From: Bacillus sp. V5-8f
GTDB lineage: Bacteria > Bacillota > Bacilli > Bacillales > DSM-1321
NCBI RefSeq assembly: GCF_002863565.1
Contig: NZ_PGUW01000001.1
Location: forward strand, 248,001-312,000
Direction of reading: 5' to 3'
DNA length: 64,000 nt
Below the pieces are notes generated by a model, which was given only the letters and a program-made list of their open reading frames with translations, was not told where the DNA came from and made no database searches. Below are positions 37,092-46,227 of this stretch, in pieces (positions within the stretch are counted from its first letter, which is position 1; each line of letters starts with the position of its first letter). The position numbers were made by a program, and so were the translations under genes.

Positions 37092-37964
37092 TCAATTTTG
37101 TGAATTCTCGTTCAGCGCCTCAATAATGGCATGGGCCACGCCATTTTCATCATTCGTATCCGTCACGAAGTCGCAAATTGCCTTAATTTCTGAAGGTGCA
37201 TTACCCATAGCAACCGACCGGCCTACACGCTCAAGCATCGAAACATCATTGAAATTGTCCCCCATTGCCATCGTCTCGCTTAGCGAACCGCCTCTAGCTT
37301 GAACATACTTTTCCAGCGCGACTCCTTTCTGCGCCTCCTGGCTTGTCACTTCCAGGTTTTCACGGGCCGATGCACTTACTGCAAGCGAGGTGTTCTCTTT
37401 TAAGAAACTGGCGATTTGTCCGAGTTGATCATAATGATTGCTGAAAATTAAGAACTTGTAAATTTCCAATCCAGGTATAGCAAAAAGCCTTTCATAGCTT
37501 TCAACAGATTTAATATTACTGACTGCGATCCGTTCTCTCGCTTGCTCAGCTACCTTCACGGGATCCAAATCCGGATTTGCCGTCAAAAGAATATCTACGA
37601 TAGAACCTAAGGATTTTTCATAATTTTTTGTATAAGTACCGTCGTTTGTATAAATTTCAAAATAGATTCCTATTTCAGCTAAATACTGTATGACTGATTT
37701 CGCCGTTTCTTGATTGATTGGATTCGATGCCGCAACTTTTCCTTCCTTAGTATATACAACTGCGCCATTCACACCAATAACTGGACATTCTATTTCGGCT
37801 TCATCTAGGGCGTACCGCGCCTCCTGATAGGACCTTCCGGTGGCAATGATCACTTCCACCCCTTCAGACTGGGCTCGTTCAATTGCTTCCTTATTTTCTT
37901 TGCTAACCTTTTGCTCTTTATTTAACAGCGTTCCATCCATATCACTCGCAATAAACTTAACCAA
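37092..37964 (-). CDS. Cof-type HAD hydrolase
   Basis: A 290-residue haloacid dehalogenase phosphatase of the Cof/YwtE-YkrA type. Motif I is FIASDMDGTLLN, motif II the Thr of VIIATGRSY, motif III the Lys of VALEKYVQARG and motif IV AMGDNFNDVSML. A C2-type cap lies between. The family acts on sugar phosphates, flavin or pyridoxal phosphates; the substrate here is not evident. The TTG six bases after GAGGTG is the best start. Confidence 0.88.
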   Translation of the reverse strand: MVKFIASDMDGTLLNKEQKVSKENKEAIERAQSEGVEVIIATGRSYQEARYALDEAEIECPVIGVNGAVVYTKEGKVAASNPINQETAKSVIQYLAEIGIYFEIYTNDGTYTKNYEKSLGSIVDILLTANPDLDPVKVAEQARERIAVSNIKSVESYERLFAIPGLEIYKFLIFSNHYDQLGQIASFLKENTSLAVSASARENLEVTSQEAQKGVALEKYVQARGGSLSETMAMGDNFNDVSMLERVGRSVAMGNAPSEIKAICDFVTDTNDENGVAHAIIEALNENSQN

Positions 37965-38233
37965 CCACAGCACCTCATAATTCTTTGTATGTATTTTAAA
38001 GAACCCACGATTTTGACTTTCATCATTTAACCAATCCTGACGCAGGGCTAAACCTTTCGCTTTCAGGCTCCCTTCTACACTAATTTAAAAATAGCCCAAA
38101 AAATTAGGTAGCGGTAAATATTATTTTAGTATTATGACTCCAAAAAATACAAATTTTTGGCCCTACTGATATAATACCTATGAAAAACAAAGAATACTGC
38201 TTGATTTAATTACATAGAAAGAGGGTCTAAGTT

Positions 38234-39211
38234 ATGCGTATCATGCCTTTAGAAAAACGGAACATTACTTCTAGCCGGCTGGTTCTGGGATGTATGGGAT
38301 TCGGGGGTAGTTGGGATAAGACGCCAATTACTAATGAACAAATTTCAGCTGCCGAACAAGCCATAGATGCTGCCCTTTCTTCAGGAATCACCATGTTTGA
38401 TCATGCCGATATCTATACAAAGGGAAAAGCTGAAGAAGTCTTTGGCAGGATTCTAAAAGACCGGCCAGGCTTGAGGGATAATATGGTGATCCAGAGCAAG
38501 TGTGGCATTCGATTTGCGGATGAACATGGAGTAGGCAGATATGATTTTTCAAGAGAACATATTTTGCACTCTGTTGATGGAATATTGAATCGATTGCAAA
38601 CCGACTACTTGGACATCCTTTTATTACACCGTCCTGACCCTTTAATGGAGCCCGAAGAAGTGGCAGCTGCCTTTGAACAGCTCCATCGGTCCGGCAAGGT
38701 AAGAAACTTTGGCGTTTCCAATATGAATAAGGGGCAAATAAATATATTGCAAACGTATAGTGATTTCCCAATCATCGTTAATCAGTTAGAAATGAGCCTC
38801 CACAAGCTTGACTGGGTTGATCAAGGCGTTTCAGTAAATCAACCGGCTGGAATGGCCACTCATTTTGCCGATGGATTGAAGGAGTATAGCATGATAAATG
38901 ATATCCAAATTCAGGCATGGTCGCCATTGGCAAAAGGAATTTTTACAGGTAAAGATCTTGAGGGTGCTTCCGAAGCTGAAGTCGCAACAAAAGAGCTAGT
39001 TGAAAAAATGGCCACTGAAAAGGAAACAACTAAAGAAGCGATCGTGCTCGGATGGTTAATGCGCCATCCAGCAAAGATACAACCCGTGATTGGTACAACA
39101 AATGTAGAACGGATTAAGAATTGCCAGGATGCCATTCGTCAGTCCGAACTGATGACCAGAGAAGAATGGTATGCCCTTTATGTAAGCTCTCGTGGAAATA
39201 AATTACCATAA
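38234..39211 (+). CDS. Aldo/keto reductase (YdhF-like)
   Basis: NADPH-dependent oxidoreductase of 325 residues with the AKR barrel. Catalytic Asp and Tyr are in FDHADIYTKGKAEEVFG, the Lys in VIQSKCGIR and the His in LLLHRPDPLMEPEEVA. The C-terminal cofactor site is VIGTTNVERIKNC. Similar proteins are called YdhF in E. coli. The native substrate is unknown. It is monocistronic, preceded by GAGGG. Confidence 0.88.
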   Translation: MRIMPLEKRNITSSRLVLGCMGFGGSWDKTPITNEQISAAEQAIDAALSSGITMFDHADIYTKGKAEEVFGRILKDRPGLRDNMVIQSKCGIRFADEHGVGRYDFSREHILHSVDGILNRLQTDYLDILLLHRPDPLMEPEEVAAAFEQLHRSGKVRNFGVSNMNKGQINILQTYSDFPIIVNQLEMSLHKLDWVDQGVSVNQPAGMATHFADGLKEYSMINDIQIQAWSPLAKGIFTGKDLEGASEAEVATKELVEKMATEKETTKEAIVLGWLMRHPAKIQPVIGTTNVERIKNCQDAIRQSELMTREEWYALYVSSRGNKLP

Positions 39212-39276
39212 TAAGAAGAGCAGCGGCACCAGCTAGGGAAAGTCAACTCTAGACCATAGAACATGTTTTAAAATAA

Positions 39277-39309
39277 GAAGCCGGCAAGCTGTTTATCAGT
39301 TGCCGGCTT
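39277..39309 (-). terminator. Terminator after the tandem P-loop gene
   Basis: On the minus strand AAGCCGGCAA pairs with TTGCCGGCTT across a 12-base loop, followed by CTTATTTT. It lies immediately after the stop of the P-loop gene. Confidence 0.75.
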
Positions 39310-39313
39310 ACTC

Positions 39314-40417
39314 CTATTTCGAAGAAACTCCTGCCGATTGTTCAATGACTGCCATGATGTCTGCCTGGATTTTTTCAATTTTTACAAAATCCATAGCTTT
39401 GATATAAATGGCCTCCAGCTCGTCATGCAAGCTTTTAGCCTGCGCTAAATATGATGTAGCCTGGTTCATTTTCGCTCTGTACCTTCCAGAAACATCTTTT
39501 ATTTCCAAAGCATACTTTTCATCTGTGCCAGGTGTAATCGCAGCTTTATACATATCGATAATTTCGTCGCCTTCCCGGTTTGGGAAATATTCATGAGGGG
39601 CGGTGCTGTCAAAGATAGCGAGACCAATCTCCCGGACGATCACCATGTCAAGGCTGTTTGGGTCGAAACCGCAGTGGTAGATTTCCACATCAAAGCCTCG
39701 TTGTTCTGCAGCAGCAGCCAACTTTTTCAGCATAGTGGATTTTCCGGAACCCGGCCTTCCCTTAATAAAATAGCGTTTTGCCAGATCCTCGGTGAGATTC
39801 GGCACAAAATCCACTGCCCCCTTTGGTGTGGCTGCCCCAAGGAAACGATGGCACACGTTCGCAGTTTTATTAAGGAATATTTCGCCGAAAAATAATTCTT
39901 TTAGCTTTTCTGTCAGCTGGTTCACCTTGTTAAAATCCATGTTTTCGATATAAATCTTTTCCCATTCATCATGAATGGCAAGCGCTTCTGCAAATGTAGA
40001 GTAGGCCGCTTGAAAAGCGCGACTAATTTCTTTTGTAAGCTTGACAATCGCTTCTTTTTCCCCTGCTAAGACACTTGAATCCCAAGCTTCCCCTAAGTTT
40101 ACGTACTCTTCAATGGCACCAGGAGCACTCGGTTCAATGACATGGGGTGCCGTGCCATCCACAATGCCGATTTTAAACTTCGGGATGATGACCCCGTCTA
40201 TGGATTGATTATCGGAGGAACAATGGAGCAATTCAATGTCAAATCCCTTATCCGCCCACTCCTGGGCAACCTTTTTCATAAGCGTCGATTTTCCTGTACC
40301 TGGACCGCCTTTTAAAATAAACAGTTTATCAAGCCCCTGAAGATTCGATTCATATAAACTATAGAACCCCCGAGCTGTATTCCCGCCTGCATAATAATTT
40401 TTGATTTTACCCTTCAC
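39314..40417 (-). CDS. Tandem P-loop ATPase (PRK06851-type)
   Basis: A 367-residue protein made of two homologous halves. Each half has a Walker A (FILKGGPGTGKSTLMKK and FIKGRPGSGKSTMLKK), a motif ELLHCSSDNQSIDGVII or EIYHCGFDPNSLDMVIV, and then GIVDGTAPHVIEPSAPG or AIFDSTAPHEYFPNREG. This shows an internal duplication. The family is annotated only as hypothetical ATPase. I chose the GTG after AAAGGGAG; the frame is open 21 more codons upstream. No partner gene indicates a pathway. Confidence 0.75.
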   Translation of the reverse strand: MKGKIKNYYAGGNTARGFYSLYESNLQGLDKLFILKGGPGTGKSTLMKKVAQEWADKGFDIELLHCSSDNQSIDGVIIPKFKIGIVDGTAPHVIEPSAPGAIEEYVNLGEAWDSSVLAGEKEAIVKLTKEISRAFQAAYSTFAEALAIHDEWEKIYIENMDFNKVNQLTEKLKELFFGEIFLNKTANVCHRFLGAATPKGAVDFVPNLTEDLAKRYFIKGRPGSGKSTMLKKLAAAAEQRGFDVEIYHCGFDPNSLDMVIVREIGLAIFDSTAPHEYFPNREGDEIIDMYKAAITPGTDEKYALEIKDVSGRYRAKMNQATSYLAQAKSLHDELEAIYIKAMDFVKIEKIQADIMAVIEQSAGVSSK

Positions 40418-40627
40418 GTTGCCCACACTCCCTTTGCTCTTTAAGTATCCCTTCCCCGAATAGCTTATGCTTTGAGTCATTTATGGGTGATTGCCTAGTT
40501 GGGAAAATCGGCGCTAGGCTTAAATTAATTAAAAAGAGAAGGAAGTATATGTCTGGCGTCAGGATCGCATTGGCGGTTTCTAAATTTAAAAGCACAAAAA
40601 AAGAGCCTTTCTAAAAAAGTCCATAAA

Positions 40628-41107
40628 TTATTTCGTTATTTCTGCAACCCTAGCTTCGGTTGCATCTATTATTGCACCGAGCTTCAGCTCAATTTGAATG
40701 CCAATTTTGCCGCCGCTTACAATGATTGTATCGGCAGTCCTCGCACTGGCATCTATAAATGTCGGATAAAGCTTTTTCATCCCGATTGGCGAACATCCTC
40801 CGCGAATATACCCTGTCCATTTTTGGAGGTCCTTGACAGGGAGCATTTCTATTTTTTTCTCGCCGGCTGCTTTCGCGGCCTTTTTTAAGTCAAGCTCCTC
40901 CTCTACCGGAATAACAAATACATAGATACTGGCAGCTTGTGTTCCATGGGTTACCAGTGTTTTAAATACTGATTCCGGGGCTCGGCCGATTTTCGCTGCC
41001 ACCGAGACCCCATCTATCTTCCCGTCTTTATTATCATAGCTTATCGTGCTGTAATCGATCTGCTTTCCGTCCAAAATCCGCATTGCATTCGTTTTTCCGG
41101 CTGCCAT
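40628..41107 (-). CDS. YbaK/EbsC-type Cys-tRNA(Pro) deacylase
   Basis: A 159-residue aminoacyl-tRNA editing-domain protein. It hydrolyses mischarged Cys-tRNA(Pro) in characterised relatives. The family motifs are TNAMRILDGKQIDYS at the N-terminus, the catalytic Lys in SVFKTLVTH, and GYIRGGCSPIGMKKLYPTFID (in part: GGCSPIGMKKLYPTFID). The ATG after AGAGGTG is preferred to an in-frame start 25 codons upstream that would overlap cblS. It lies just past the B12 operon on the same strand, but nothing connects it functionally. Confidence 0.88.
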   Translation of the reverse strand: MAAGKTNAMRILDGKQIDYSTISYDNKDGKIDGVSVAAKIGRAPESVFKTLVTHGTQAASIYVFVIPVEEELDLKKAAKAAGEKKIEMLPVKDLQKWTGYIRGGCSPIGMKKLYPTFIDASARTADTIIVSGGKIGIQIELKLGAIIDATEARVAEITK

Positions 41108-41166
41108 GGCTATTACACCTCTAACGTATTTTCCCACTATTTTACCATATAGACCACAGCCAAAAG

Positions 41167-41874
41167 CTATGTAACGTACCACGAAATACTCTGAAATAAG
41201 GGATCGGTCATTTTTTTAATCAGCGCTTCCTTGCTTGCCGGATAAGAGATGATGAAGCATGTCGATGGCCCGGAAGACTTATCTAGATCCAGACTCGATT
41301 GGATATATTCTGTTTGGATTTCAGGTACTAACTGCCCGAGTTCATAACGGATTCCTTTGGAACCGACTGGAAGCACTATGATATCGGATTGCCCGCATAA
41401 CCATTTAAACACCGAAAGTGGAGCGATCGAATCTCGTTGTTCAATAACCTCCTGCCCAACCAAGGGTTTTCCAATCACCGCAAATTTCAGTTGTTCGAGG
41501 TTCAATGATTGCAGTTTAGGTTCTCTACTGCTAATTCCGATTACATTTACCCCTAGTGCAGATTGGAGGAGATTAATATTGCTTTCCGTACTACCTGATA
41601 CCGGAAGGCCCAACCCCAATTCCTCCAACCCTCGCTGTACTCCTTGATTTAACGCTGTCCACGCCGCTTCACCGCAAAAGTTCTGCAGGATGACGGAAAC
41701 CGGCACAGCCCCGGAAGCCATACATTCCATAACAGCTACCCTAAACGAGTAATAACCGACAACGTCATAAGGAACTTTCACTGCATCATGTTCCTTCATA
41801 CCGAACCCTCCACTATTGTCGCTAGCTATAACAAGATATTGGCCATTAAATGGAATAGACAACGGGTCTCTCAT
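41167..41874 (-). CDS. cblS: Alpha-ribazole kinase CblS
   Basis: A 235-residue protein matching CblS, described in Geobacillus. CblS phosphorylates alpha-ribazole so that it can enter nucleotide-loop assembly without CobT. Visible features: YLVIASDNSGGFGMKEHDAV near the N-terminus, a pattern of the PurM/AIR-synthase-like ATP-binding type, and GLPVSGSTESNINLLQSALG. Its ATG overlaps the TGA of cblT, so the kinase and transporter are translationally coupled. It is the last cobalamin gene of the riboswitch-led operon. Confidence 0.85.
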   Translation of the reverse strand: MRDPLSIPFNGQYLVIASDNSGGFGMKEHDAVKVPYDVVGYYSFRVAVMECMASGAVPVSVILQNFCGEAAWTALNQGVQRGLEELGLGLPVSGSTESNINLLQSALGVNVIGISSREPKLQSLNLEQLKFAVIGKPLVGQEVIEQRDSIAPLSVFKWLCGQSDIIVLPVGSKGIRYELGQLVPEIQTEYIQSSLDLDKSSGPSTCFIISYPASKEALIKKMTDPLFQSISWYVT

Positions 41875-42365
41875 CGACTCACCCGAATATTAGGAAAAAT
41901 CTTTTTAAATAGAGGCAATAGCCTTGGCGCCAGCACATATGCCAATGCTAGGTTAATAACCGTAGCCGCCAGAATTCCCGGGAGTATGGCTATATAAAAT
42001 TCATGACTGATCAAAACGGCAAACGGAAGTGGAGCTACTACCGCGTTTCCTGCCAGAAAAAACAGGGCTCCGCCAAACCGTTTCCCTGCCAAGCAGAGTT
42101 TGCCGTATCCCCACGCCAGTACCGCCATTTCAAGCATGATTAGGAAATGAAATGTACCAAGAGGCATTCCCCCTGCAAGTGCAGATATGATATGTCCCGC
42201 TCCTCCAATGACGGCCCCAGTTACCGGCCCTAAAAAAACGGCACCCAGCAGAGCCGGAAAGCTGTCCAACGCGATACTGCCGATCATCGATGGTATTTTT
42301 ATGAAAGCACCAACAGCCGAAAGAGCGATAAACATGGCGCTCCAGCTGAGCCTTCTTATAGCCAT
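41871..42365 (-). CDS. cblT: Alpha-ribazole transporter CblT (ECF S-component)
   Basis: A 164-residue membrane protein with five or six hydrophobic helices and the S-component look of energy-coupling-factor transporters (N-terminal AIRRLSWSAMFIALSAVGAFIKIP in part; then ALLGAVFLGPVTGAVIGGAGH). In Geobacillus CblT imports alpha-ribazole, and its gene pairs with cblS as here. The ATG after AGGGGAT is chosen over an upstream in-frame ATG. No dedicated EcfA or EcfT gene is near, so it would use a shared energising module. Confidence 0.85.
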   Translation of the reverse strand: MAIRRLSWSAMFIALSAVGAFIKIPSMIGSIALDSFPALLGAVFLGPVTGAVIGGAGHIISALAGGMPLGTFHFLIMLEMAVLAWGYGKLCLAGKRFGGALFFLAGNAVVAPLPFAVLISHEFYIAILPGILAATVINLALAYVLAPRLLPLFKKIFPNIRVSR

Positions 42366-42369
42366 GTAA

Positions 42370-42951
42370 TTAATCCCCTTTTCTCTTTCCATTTCGAAAT
42401 ACCTTCGCGCTTCTCACATATTCAACATCCTTGACACCAAGCCGAAAATTGACGACCCTCGCCAGCGCAAAGAAATAATCGGAAAGCCGGTTCAAAAATT
42501 GAAGCGCTACAGGCGAAACTGACTCGTCCTCTTTCATCAGCGATACGGTAAGCCGCTCTGCCCGTCGTGTTACAGTACGCGCAATATGAATGGATGCCGC
42601 AGGTTTCGTTCCTCCTGGTAAAATGAATCTTTCGAGCTCAGGGGCCTCCTCAATGAACGAATCGATTCTGCTTTCCAGATGAGATACTGCTTCTTCAGTC
42701 AGCTTAACAGGGCGCTTTGCAGAGACGGAAGCGAGGTCTCCTCCGCAATCGAACAGTTCATGCTGGATGCGCTCCAAATCTTCAAGTATATCCTTAAACA
42801 GTAATGGGTCAAGTTCAAGCATCGCCTGGCCGACAAAACAATTAATTTCATCAACGGTACCATAGGCTTCGACCCTGACGTCATCCTTATCGACCCTGCC
42901 TCCGATAATACTTGTTTTTCCTTTATCCCCTGTACGTGTATAAATTCTCAT
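42370..42951 (-). CDS. pduO: Cob(I)alamin adenosyltransferase, PduO type
   Basis: Adds the 5'-deoxyadenosyl ligand to cob(I)alamin or cobinamide. The 193-residue protein has the N-terminal ATP-binding signature MRIYTRTGDKGKTSIIGG, GTVDEINCFVGQA, and the helix RTVTRRAERLTVSL with the conserved Arg-Arg-Glu. It ends a few bases before cblT begins, within the overlapping operon. It would adenosylate the incoming corrinoid before CobU and CobS act. Confidence 0.95.
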   Translation of the reverse strand: MRIYTRTGDKGKTSIIGGRVDKDDVRVEAYGTVDEINCFVGQAMLELDPLLFKDILEDLERIQHELFDCGGDLASVSAKRPVKLTEEAVSHLESRIDSFIEEAPELERFILPGGTKPAASIHIARTVTRRAERLTVSLMKEDESVSPVALQFLNRLSDYFFALARVVNFRLGVKDVEYVRSAKVFRNGKRKGD

Positions 42952-42963
42952 CCCAACTCCCCC

Positions 42964-43404
42964 TCATTTCATTTGCTTATTTAAACCGTACCAAATTAGA
43001 TCGACCCTGTCAGCTTTTAGAGAGAGATCCTGGTAAACCCATCCTGTTATATCTCTCCACGTTCTATCCTCTTCCCCGATCGGAACGATGCCTCTCGTTA
43101 TATCCGAACCGATAATAATCAATAAGCGATCTGGTTCCACACTTTCCCATTCCAACCAATTCTCTAGCCGACTGTTCCAAATGCTCCTGCATGTGGTAGT
43201 GTCCATATGTAAGCAATCCTTTTTTATAAATTGCTCCATTCCTTCTATCACAATGGCTTCAGAATCTGGAAAATGCCAATCATTATGATAAGAACCAGAC
43301 TCATAGGCGGAGATCCACAAGTCAAGATCTACCTCTTGTGCCTTATAGTATTCTCTGACCCATCTGGATTTGCCGTTATAGGCGCCTCCTGTAACAAAGT
43401 GCAA
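42964..43404 (-). CDS. CobU-like P-loop protein lacking the guanylyl-transfer His motif
   Basis: A 146-residue protein starting LHFVTGGAYNGKSRWVREYY, a Walker A like that of CobU (adenosylcobinamide kinase/guanylyltransferase), and ending with a CobU-like ITGWVYQDLSLKADRVDLIWYGL (in part). It lacks the RIxxHxxxR segment that holds the GMP-accepting His in CobU, while the true cobU in this operon keeps it. It is probably a kinase-only or regulatory paralogue. The start is a TTG after GGAGGGG; it overlaps the 3' end of cobC by 76 bases. Confidence 0.7.
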   Translation of the reverse strand: MHFVTGGAYNGKSRWVREYYKAQEVDLDLWISAYESGSYHNDWHFPDSEAIVIEGMEQFIKKDCLHMDTTTCRSIWNSRLENWLEWESVEPDRLLIIIGSDITRGIVPIGEEDRTWRDITGWVYQDLSLKADRVDLIWYGLNKQMK

Positions 43405-43973
43405 TGCCTTCCCCTCCTCAAATCCTCCTCTTTGAATGTCATCGTCCAGCCTCCGCCATGAGGGGCATTCCATTCCCAAAATGCTTTTTCAACCGGGGCA
43501 TACTGTCTTAATAAGTATCTGATCACTCCACCATGCGTAACGATAGCAGTTTGCCTGATTCCCTTTGAAAATATATCCGCTTTTACTTGTTCCCAGCCTC
43601 TTTCTACCCGTTTACCAAACTCCTTAAAGCTTTCACCGCCTGGCGGAGATTCTGTAAACGGGGCATTCATCCAGTTCTTGTAATGGCGGTCACCCTTCAA
43701 CTCCTCGTAGGTCTTGCCTTCCCAATCACCAAAGTGAATTTCTCTGAATTCCATTTTCTGAAAGGCTTTCTTTTCAGGAAACAACAAACCAGCTGTTTCC
43801 TTACATCGCTTCAAATCACTTGTATAGATGAGTTCCGGTTTAACAACGGGTGGGATTAGCTGTTTTTTGGCTCTACGTGTCAAAGGAGAATCGGACCAGC
43901 CCAGATAAGCCTGTCTCTCATTGGCTTCAGTCAGACCGTGACGCCATAATGTAATAACCAAATTGCCATCCAC
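43329..43973 (-). CDS. cobC: Adenosylcobalamin phosphatase, histidine phosphatase family
   Basis: A 214-residue histidine phosphatase. The phosphohistidine site is ITLWRHGLTEANERQAYLGW, with YTSDLKRCKETA, EIHFGDWEGKTYEELKG and the second catalytic His in TAIVTHGGVIRYLL. In this operon the natural substrate is adenosylcobalamin 5'-phosphate or alpha-ribazole phosphate (CobC). Its start lies inside the end of cobS (43-base overlap) and its tail overlaps the cobU-like gene. Confidence 0.85.
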   Translation of the reverse strand: MDGNLVITLWRHGLTEANERQAYLGWSDSPLTRRAKKQLIPPVVKPELIYTSDLKRCKETAGLLFPEKKAFQKMEFREIHFGDWEGKTYEELKGDRHYKNWMNAPFTESPPGGESFKEFGKRVERGWEQVKADIFSKGIRQTAIVTHGGVIRYLLRQYAPVEKAFWEWNAPHGGGWTMTFKEEDLRRGRHCTLLQEAPITANPDGSENTIRHKR

Positions 43974-44716
43974 AGGATGATCTCAACTCCTTCAACAGAG
44001 GCACCGGCCACATCTCCTGTAATGCCGCCGAACCATTTGACAATTTTTCTTTTTAAGAAGAAGACAGAAACGATGAACGTGATAAATAACACTGCATATA
44101 CGGAAGGATGTTTATAAAAAACAAAAGGAAGCATCCCGAGGACCAGATAAACATAATAAATAGATGTGCTCCCTTTACCAGCTGTGCTCTGAAAAAAGGC
44201 AGCCAGTCCCTCATTTTTCGCCAAATGCACTTGCATGAGCACAAAACCCATTGCTGTTTTCCCTAAAAACGGAACTAAGATGATAAGACTGTAGGACCAA
44301 TCCTTTAGATGTTGAACGATTTCATATAGAAAAAACATCCGGCAAGATAAAAGAACAATCACAGATATTACACCAAAAGCGCCAGTCCTCGGATCCTGCA
44401 TAATTTCCAGCCGCTTTTCCCTGTCCCTATAAGAGAAATAAGCATCGCTGGCATCAATCCAGCCATCAATGTGAAGGCCGCCTGTAATCATGATGGTAAG
44501 TAACCACAAAATAAAAGCAATAGCAAGCGGAGACAAAGGAGTCCATTCTACCATCGCATATAAGACGGTTATGTATAAGGCACCCTGCAGTAAACCCAGA
44601 AGAGGAAAGGTCTGGACCGCCCTTTTGATGTATACCTTTTCCATCGGAAGCTGCTTTTTGACCGGAACGACTGTAAAAAATTGAAGGTTAATCAGAAATC
44701 CGGTCCATATTTTCAT
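43931..44716 (-). CDS. cobS: Adenosylcobinamide-GDP ribazoletransferase (cobalamin synthase)
   Basis: Integral membrane enzyme of about 261 residues that joins alpha-ribazole (phosphate) to adenosylcobinamide-GDP. Motifs: LQFFTVVPV at the N-terminus, GLHIDGWIDASDAYFSYRDREKRLEIMQDPRTGAFGV (in part: GGLHIDGWIDASDAYFS, MQDPRTGAFG) with the Asp-rich metal site, and GITGDVAGASVEGVE near the end. About six hydrophobic helices. Its ATG overlaps the cobQ stop by four bases. Unusually for the family, His replaces the first Asp of the more usual GDxxDG pattern, as is common in Bacillus. Confidence 0.92.
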   Translation of the reverse strand: MKIWTGFLINLQFFTVVPVKKQLPMEKVYIKRAVQTFPLLGLLQGALYITVLYAMVEWTPLSPLAIAFILWLLTIMITGGLHIDGWIDASDAYFSYRDREKRLEIMQDPRTGAFGVISVIVLLSCRMFFLYEIVQHLKDWSYSLIILVPFLGKTAMGFVLMQVHLAKNEGLAAFFQSTAGKGSTSIYYVYLVLGMLPFVFYKHPSVYAVLFITFIVSVFFLKRKIVKWFGGITGDVAGASVEGVEIILWMAIWLLHYGVTV

Positions 44717-46227
44717 GATTCCCGACCCCAACTATCCATGATATCTTTTACTTGGTCCCATTTTAAAAAAGGTCTGATTTCTTCTACAGCCTGATCTAGA
44801 TTCTTAAATTTTTCCGTTTTCATTAAGGTGGGGTTTTGCGGTGGCAATTGCTTCTTTTCACGCAATCGATTTAACCAGATTGTCCGCCACTCATCGTTAT
44901 GAAAAAGGTGATGCATATAAGTGCCGATCAGCCTTCCTTTTTCGGCATAATACCCATCCTCTTCCCCTGTTTCGAGCATTAAAAAAGGCAATTTTTTATT
45001 TTCGTTATTCCAGGTTGAATGGCCGAGATGGATTTCATATCCTTCTAGCTGTGTTTTCTCTGTCATTTCTATTTGGGAGTGTAACGTGCCTTTTGTGCGG
45101 ACTGTCTTTTTTTTCGTTAAAAAAACCGTCTTTGCAGGTATTAGAGCTAATCCGTCTTCGTTGGTGCCTTTCTTACCTGTGTCTGCACCTTCCGGGTCTA
45201 TTAATTCTTCACATAGCATCTGATACCCACCGCAAATCCCGATCACGGTTCCTCCACTTTGAAAATAGTCTTTTACTTTTTCTCCTAAACCTATTTTCTT
45301 TAAAAACTGCAAGTCGGAAATTGTGCTTTTGGTACCCGGAATAATGACAGCATCGGGATTTCCGAACGTTGACATATCCTCCACCCATCGTACCGTAACA
45401 TCTTTTTCATACAAGAATGGTTCCATATCCGTATAATTTGATAGAAAAGGCAGCTTTATTATTGCCAGGTCAATGGATGCTTTTTTATCTGCCGAGAACC
45501 GGTCCGCCAACGAAAGGGAGTCTTCCCCCTCAATCATGTGGCCGTTGATATACGGAATCACCCCTAGCACAGGAATTCCTGTCCTCTGCTCAATCCAGGA
45601 AATACCGTCCTTAAAAAGACGGATATCTCCCCTAAATTTATTGACGATAATGCCTTTGACACGGTTTCTCTCTGAGGGCTCAAGCAGCTCCAGCGTCCCA
45701 ATAATGCTGGCAAAAATCCCTCCTCTTTCAATATCAGCAACCAAAATGACCGGGACATCCGCTAGATCGGCTACCTTCATATTGACAAGCTCACGATCTT
45801 TTAAATTTATTTCCACTGGAGAACCAGCTCCCTCCAGGACCAAGACCTCATAGCTTGCCTCTAGTTTCGCAAGTGAGAGCCTAATAGCCTCCAGCCCTTT
45901 TTCATAAAAACTATCCCGATATGACACTCCAGACAATGTCTGGTATGACTTACCGAACAGAACAATTTCTGAGGAATGATCGGATCTTGGTTTTAATAAG
46001 ATTGGGTTCATATAAACGGATGCCTCAGCATTAGCAGCTTCAGACTGTATGCCTTGAGCCCTCCCAATTTCACACCCATCCACAGTCACATATGAATTAT
46101 TGGACATGTTTTGGGACTTGAAGGGAGCGACCTTCACTCCTTCATTCGCGAGTAGCCTGCAAAACACGGTCGTTATAAAGCTTTTTCCAGCATCCGAACA
46201 AGTACCCTGGATCATAACACCTTTCAT
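44713..46227 (-). CDS. cobQ: Cobyric acid synthase
   Basis: ATP- and glutamine-dependent amidation of adenosylcobyrinic acid a,c-diamide to cobyric acid. The 504-residue protein starts with the P-loop-like MIQGTCSDAGKSFITTVFCR and has SQNMSNNSYVT. Its C-terminal class I glutamine amidotransferase has Cys in VIGICGGYQMLCEEL and His in GTYMHHLFHND. The ATG after AGGGGG is used. Because no other corrin-ring genes are visible, it probably serves salvage, for example of cobyric acid precursors made by CbiZ-linked remodelling. Confidence 0.94.
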   Translation of the reverse strand: MKGVMIQGTCSDAGKSFITTVFCRLLANEGVKVAPFKSQNMSNNSYVTVDGCEIGRAQGIQSEAANAEASVYMNPILLKPRSDHSSEIVLFGKSYQTLSGVSYRDSFYEKGLEAIRLSLAKLEASYEVLVLEGAGSPVEINLKDRELVNMKVADLADVPVILVADIERGGIFASIIGTLELLEPSERNRVKGIIVNKFRGDIRLFKDGISWIEQRTGIPVLGVIPYINGHMIEGEDSLSLADRFSADKKASIDLAIIKLPFLSNYTDMEPFLYEKDVTVRWVEDMSTFGNPDAVIIPGTKSTISDLQFLKKIGLGEKVKDYFQSGGTVIGICGGYQMLCEELIDPEGADTGKKGTNEDGLALIPAKTVFLTKKKTVRTKGTLHSQIEMTEKTQLEGYEIHLGHSTWNNENKKLPFLMLETGEEDGYYAEKGRLIGTYMHHLFHNDEWRTIWLNRLREKKQLPPQNPTLMKTEKFKNLDQAVEEIRPFLKWDQVKDIMDSWGRES

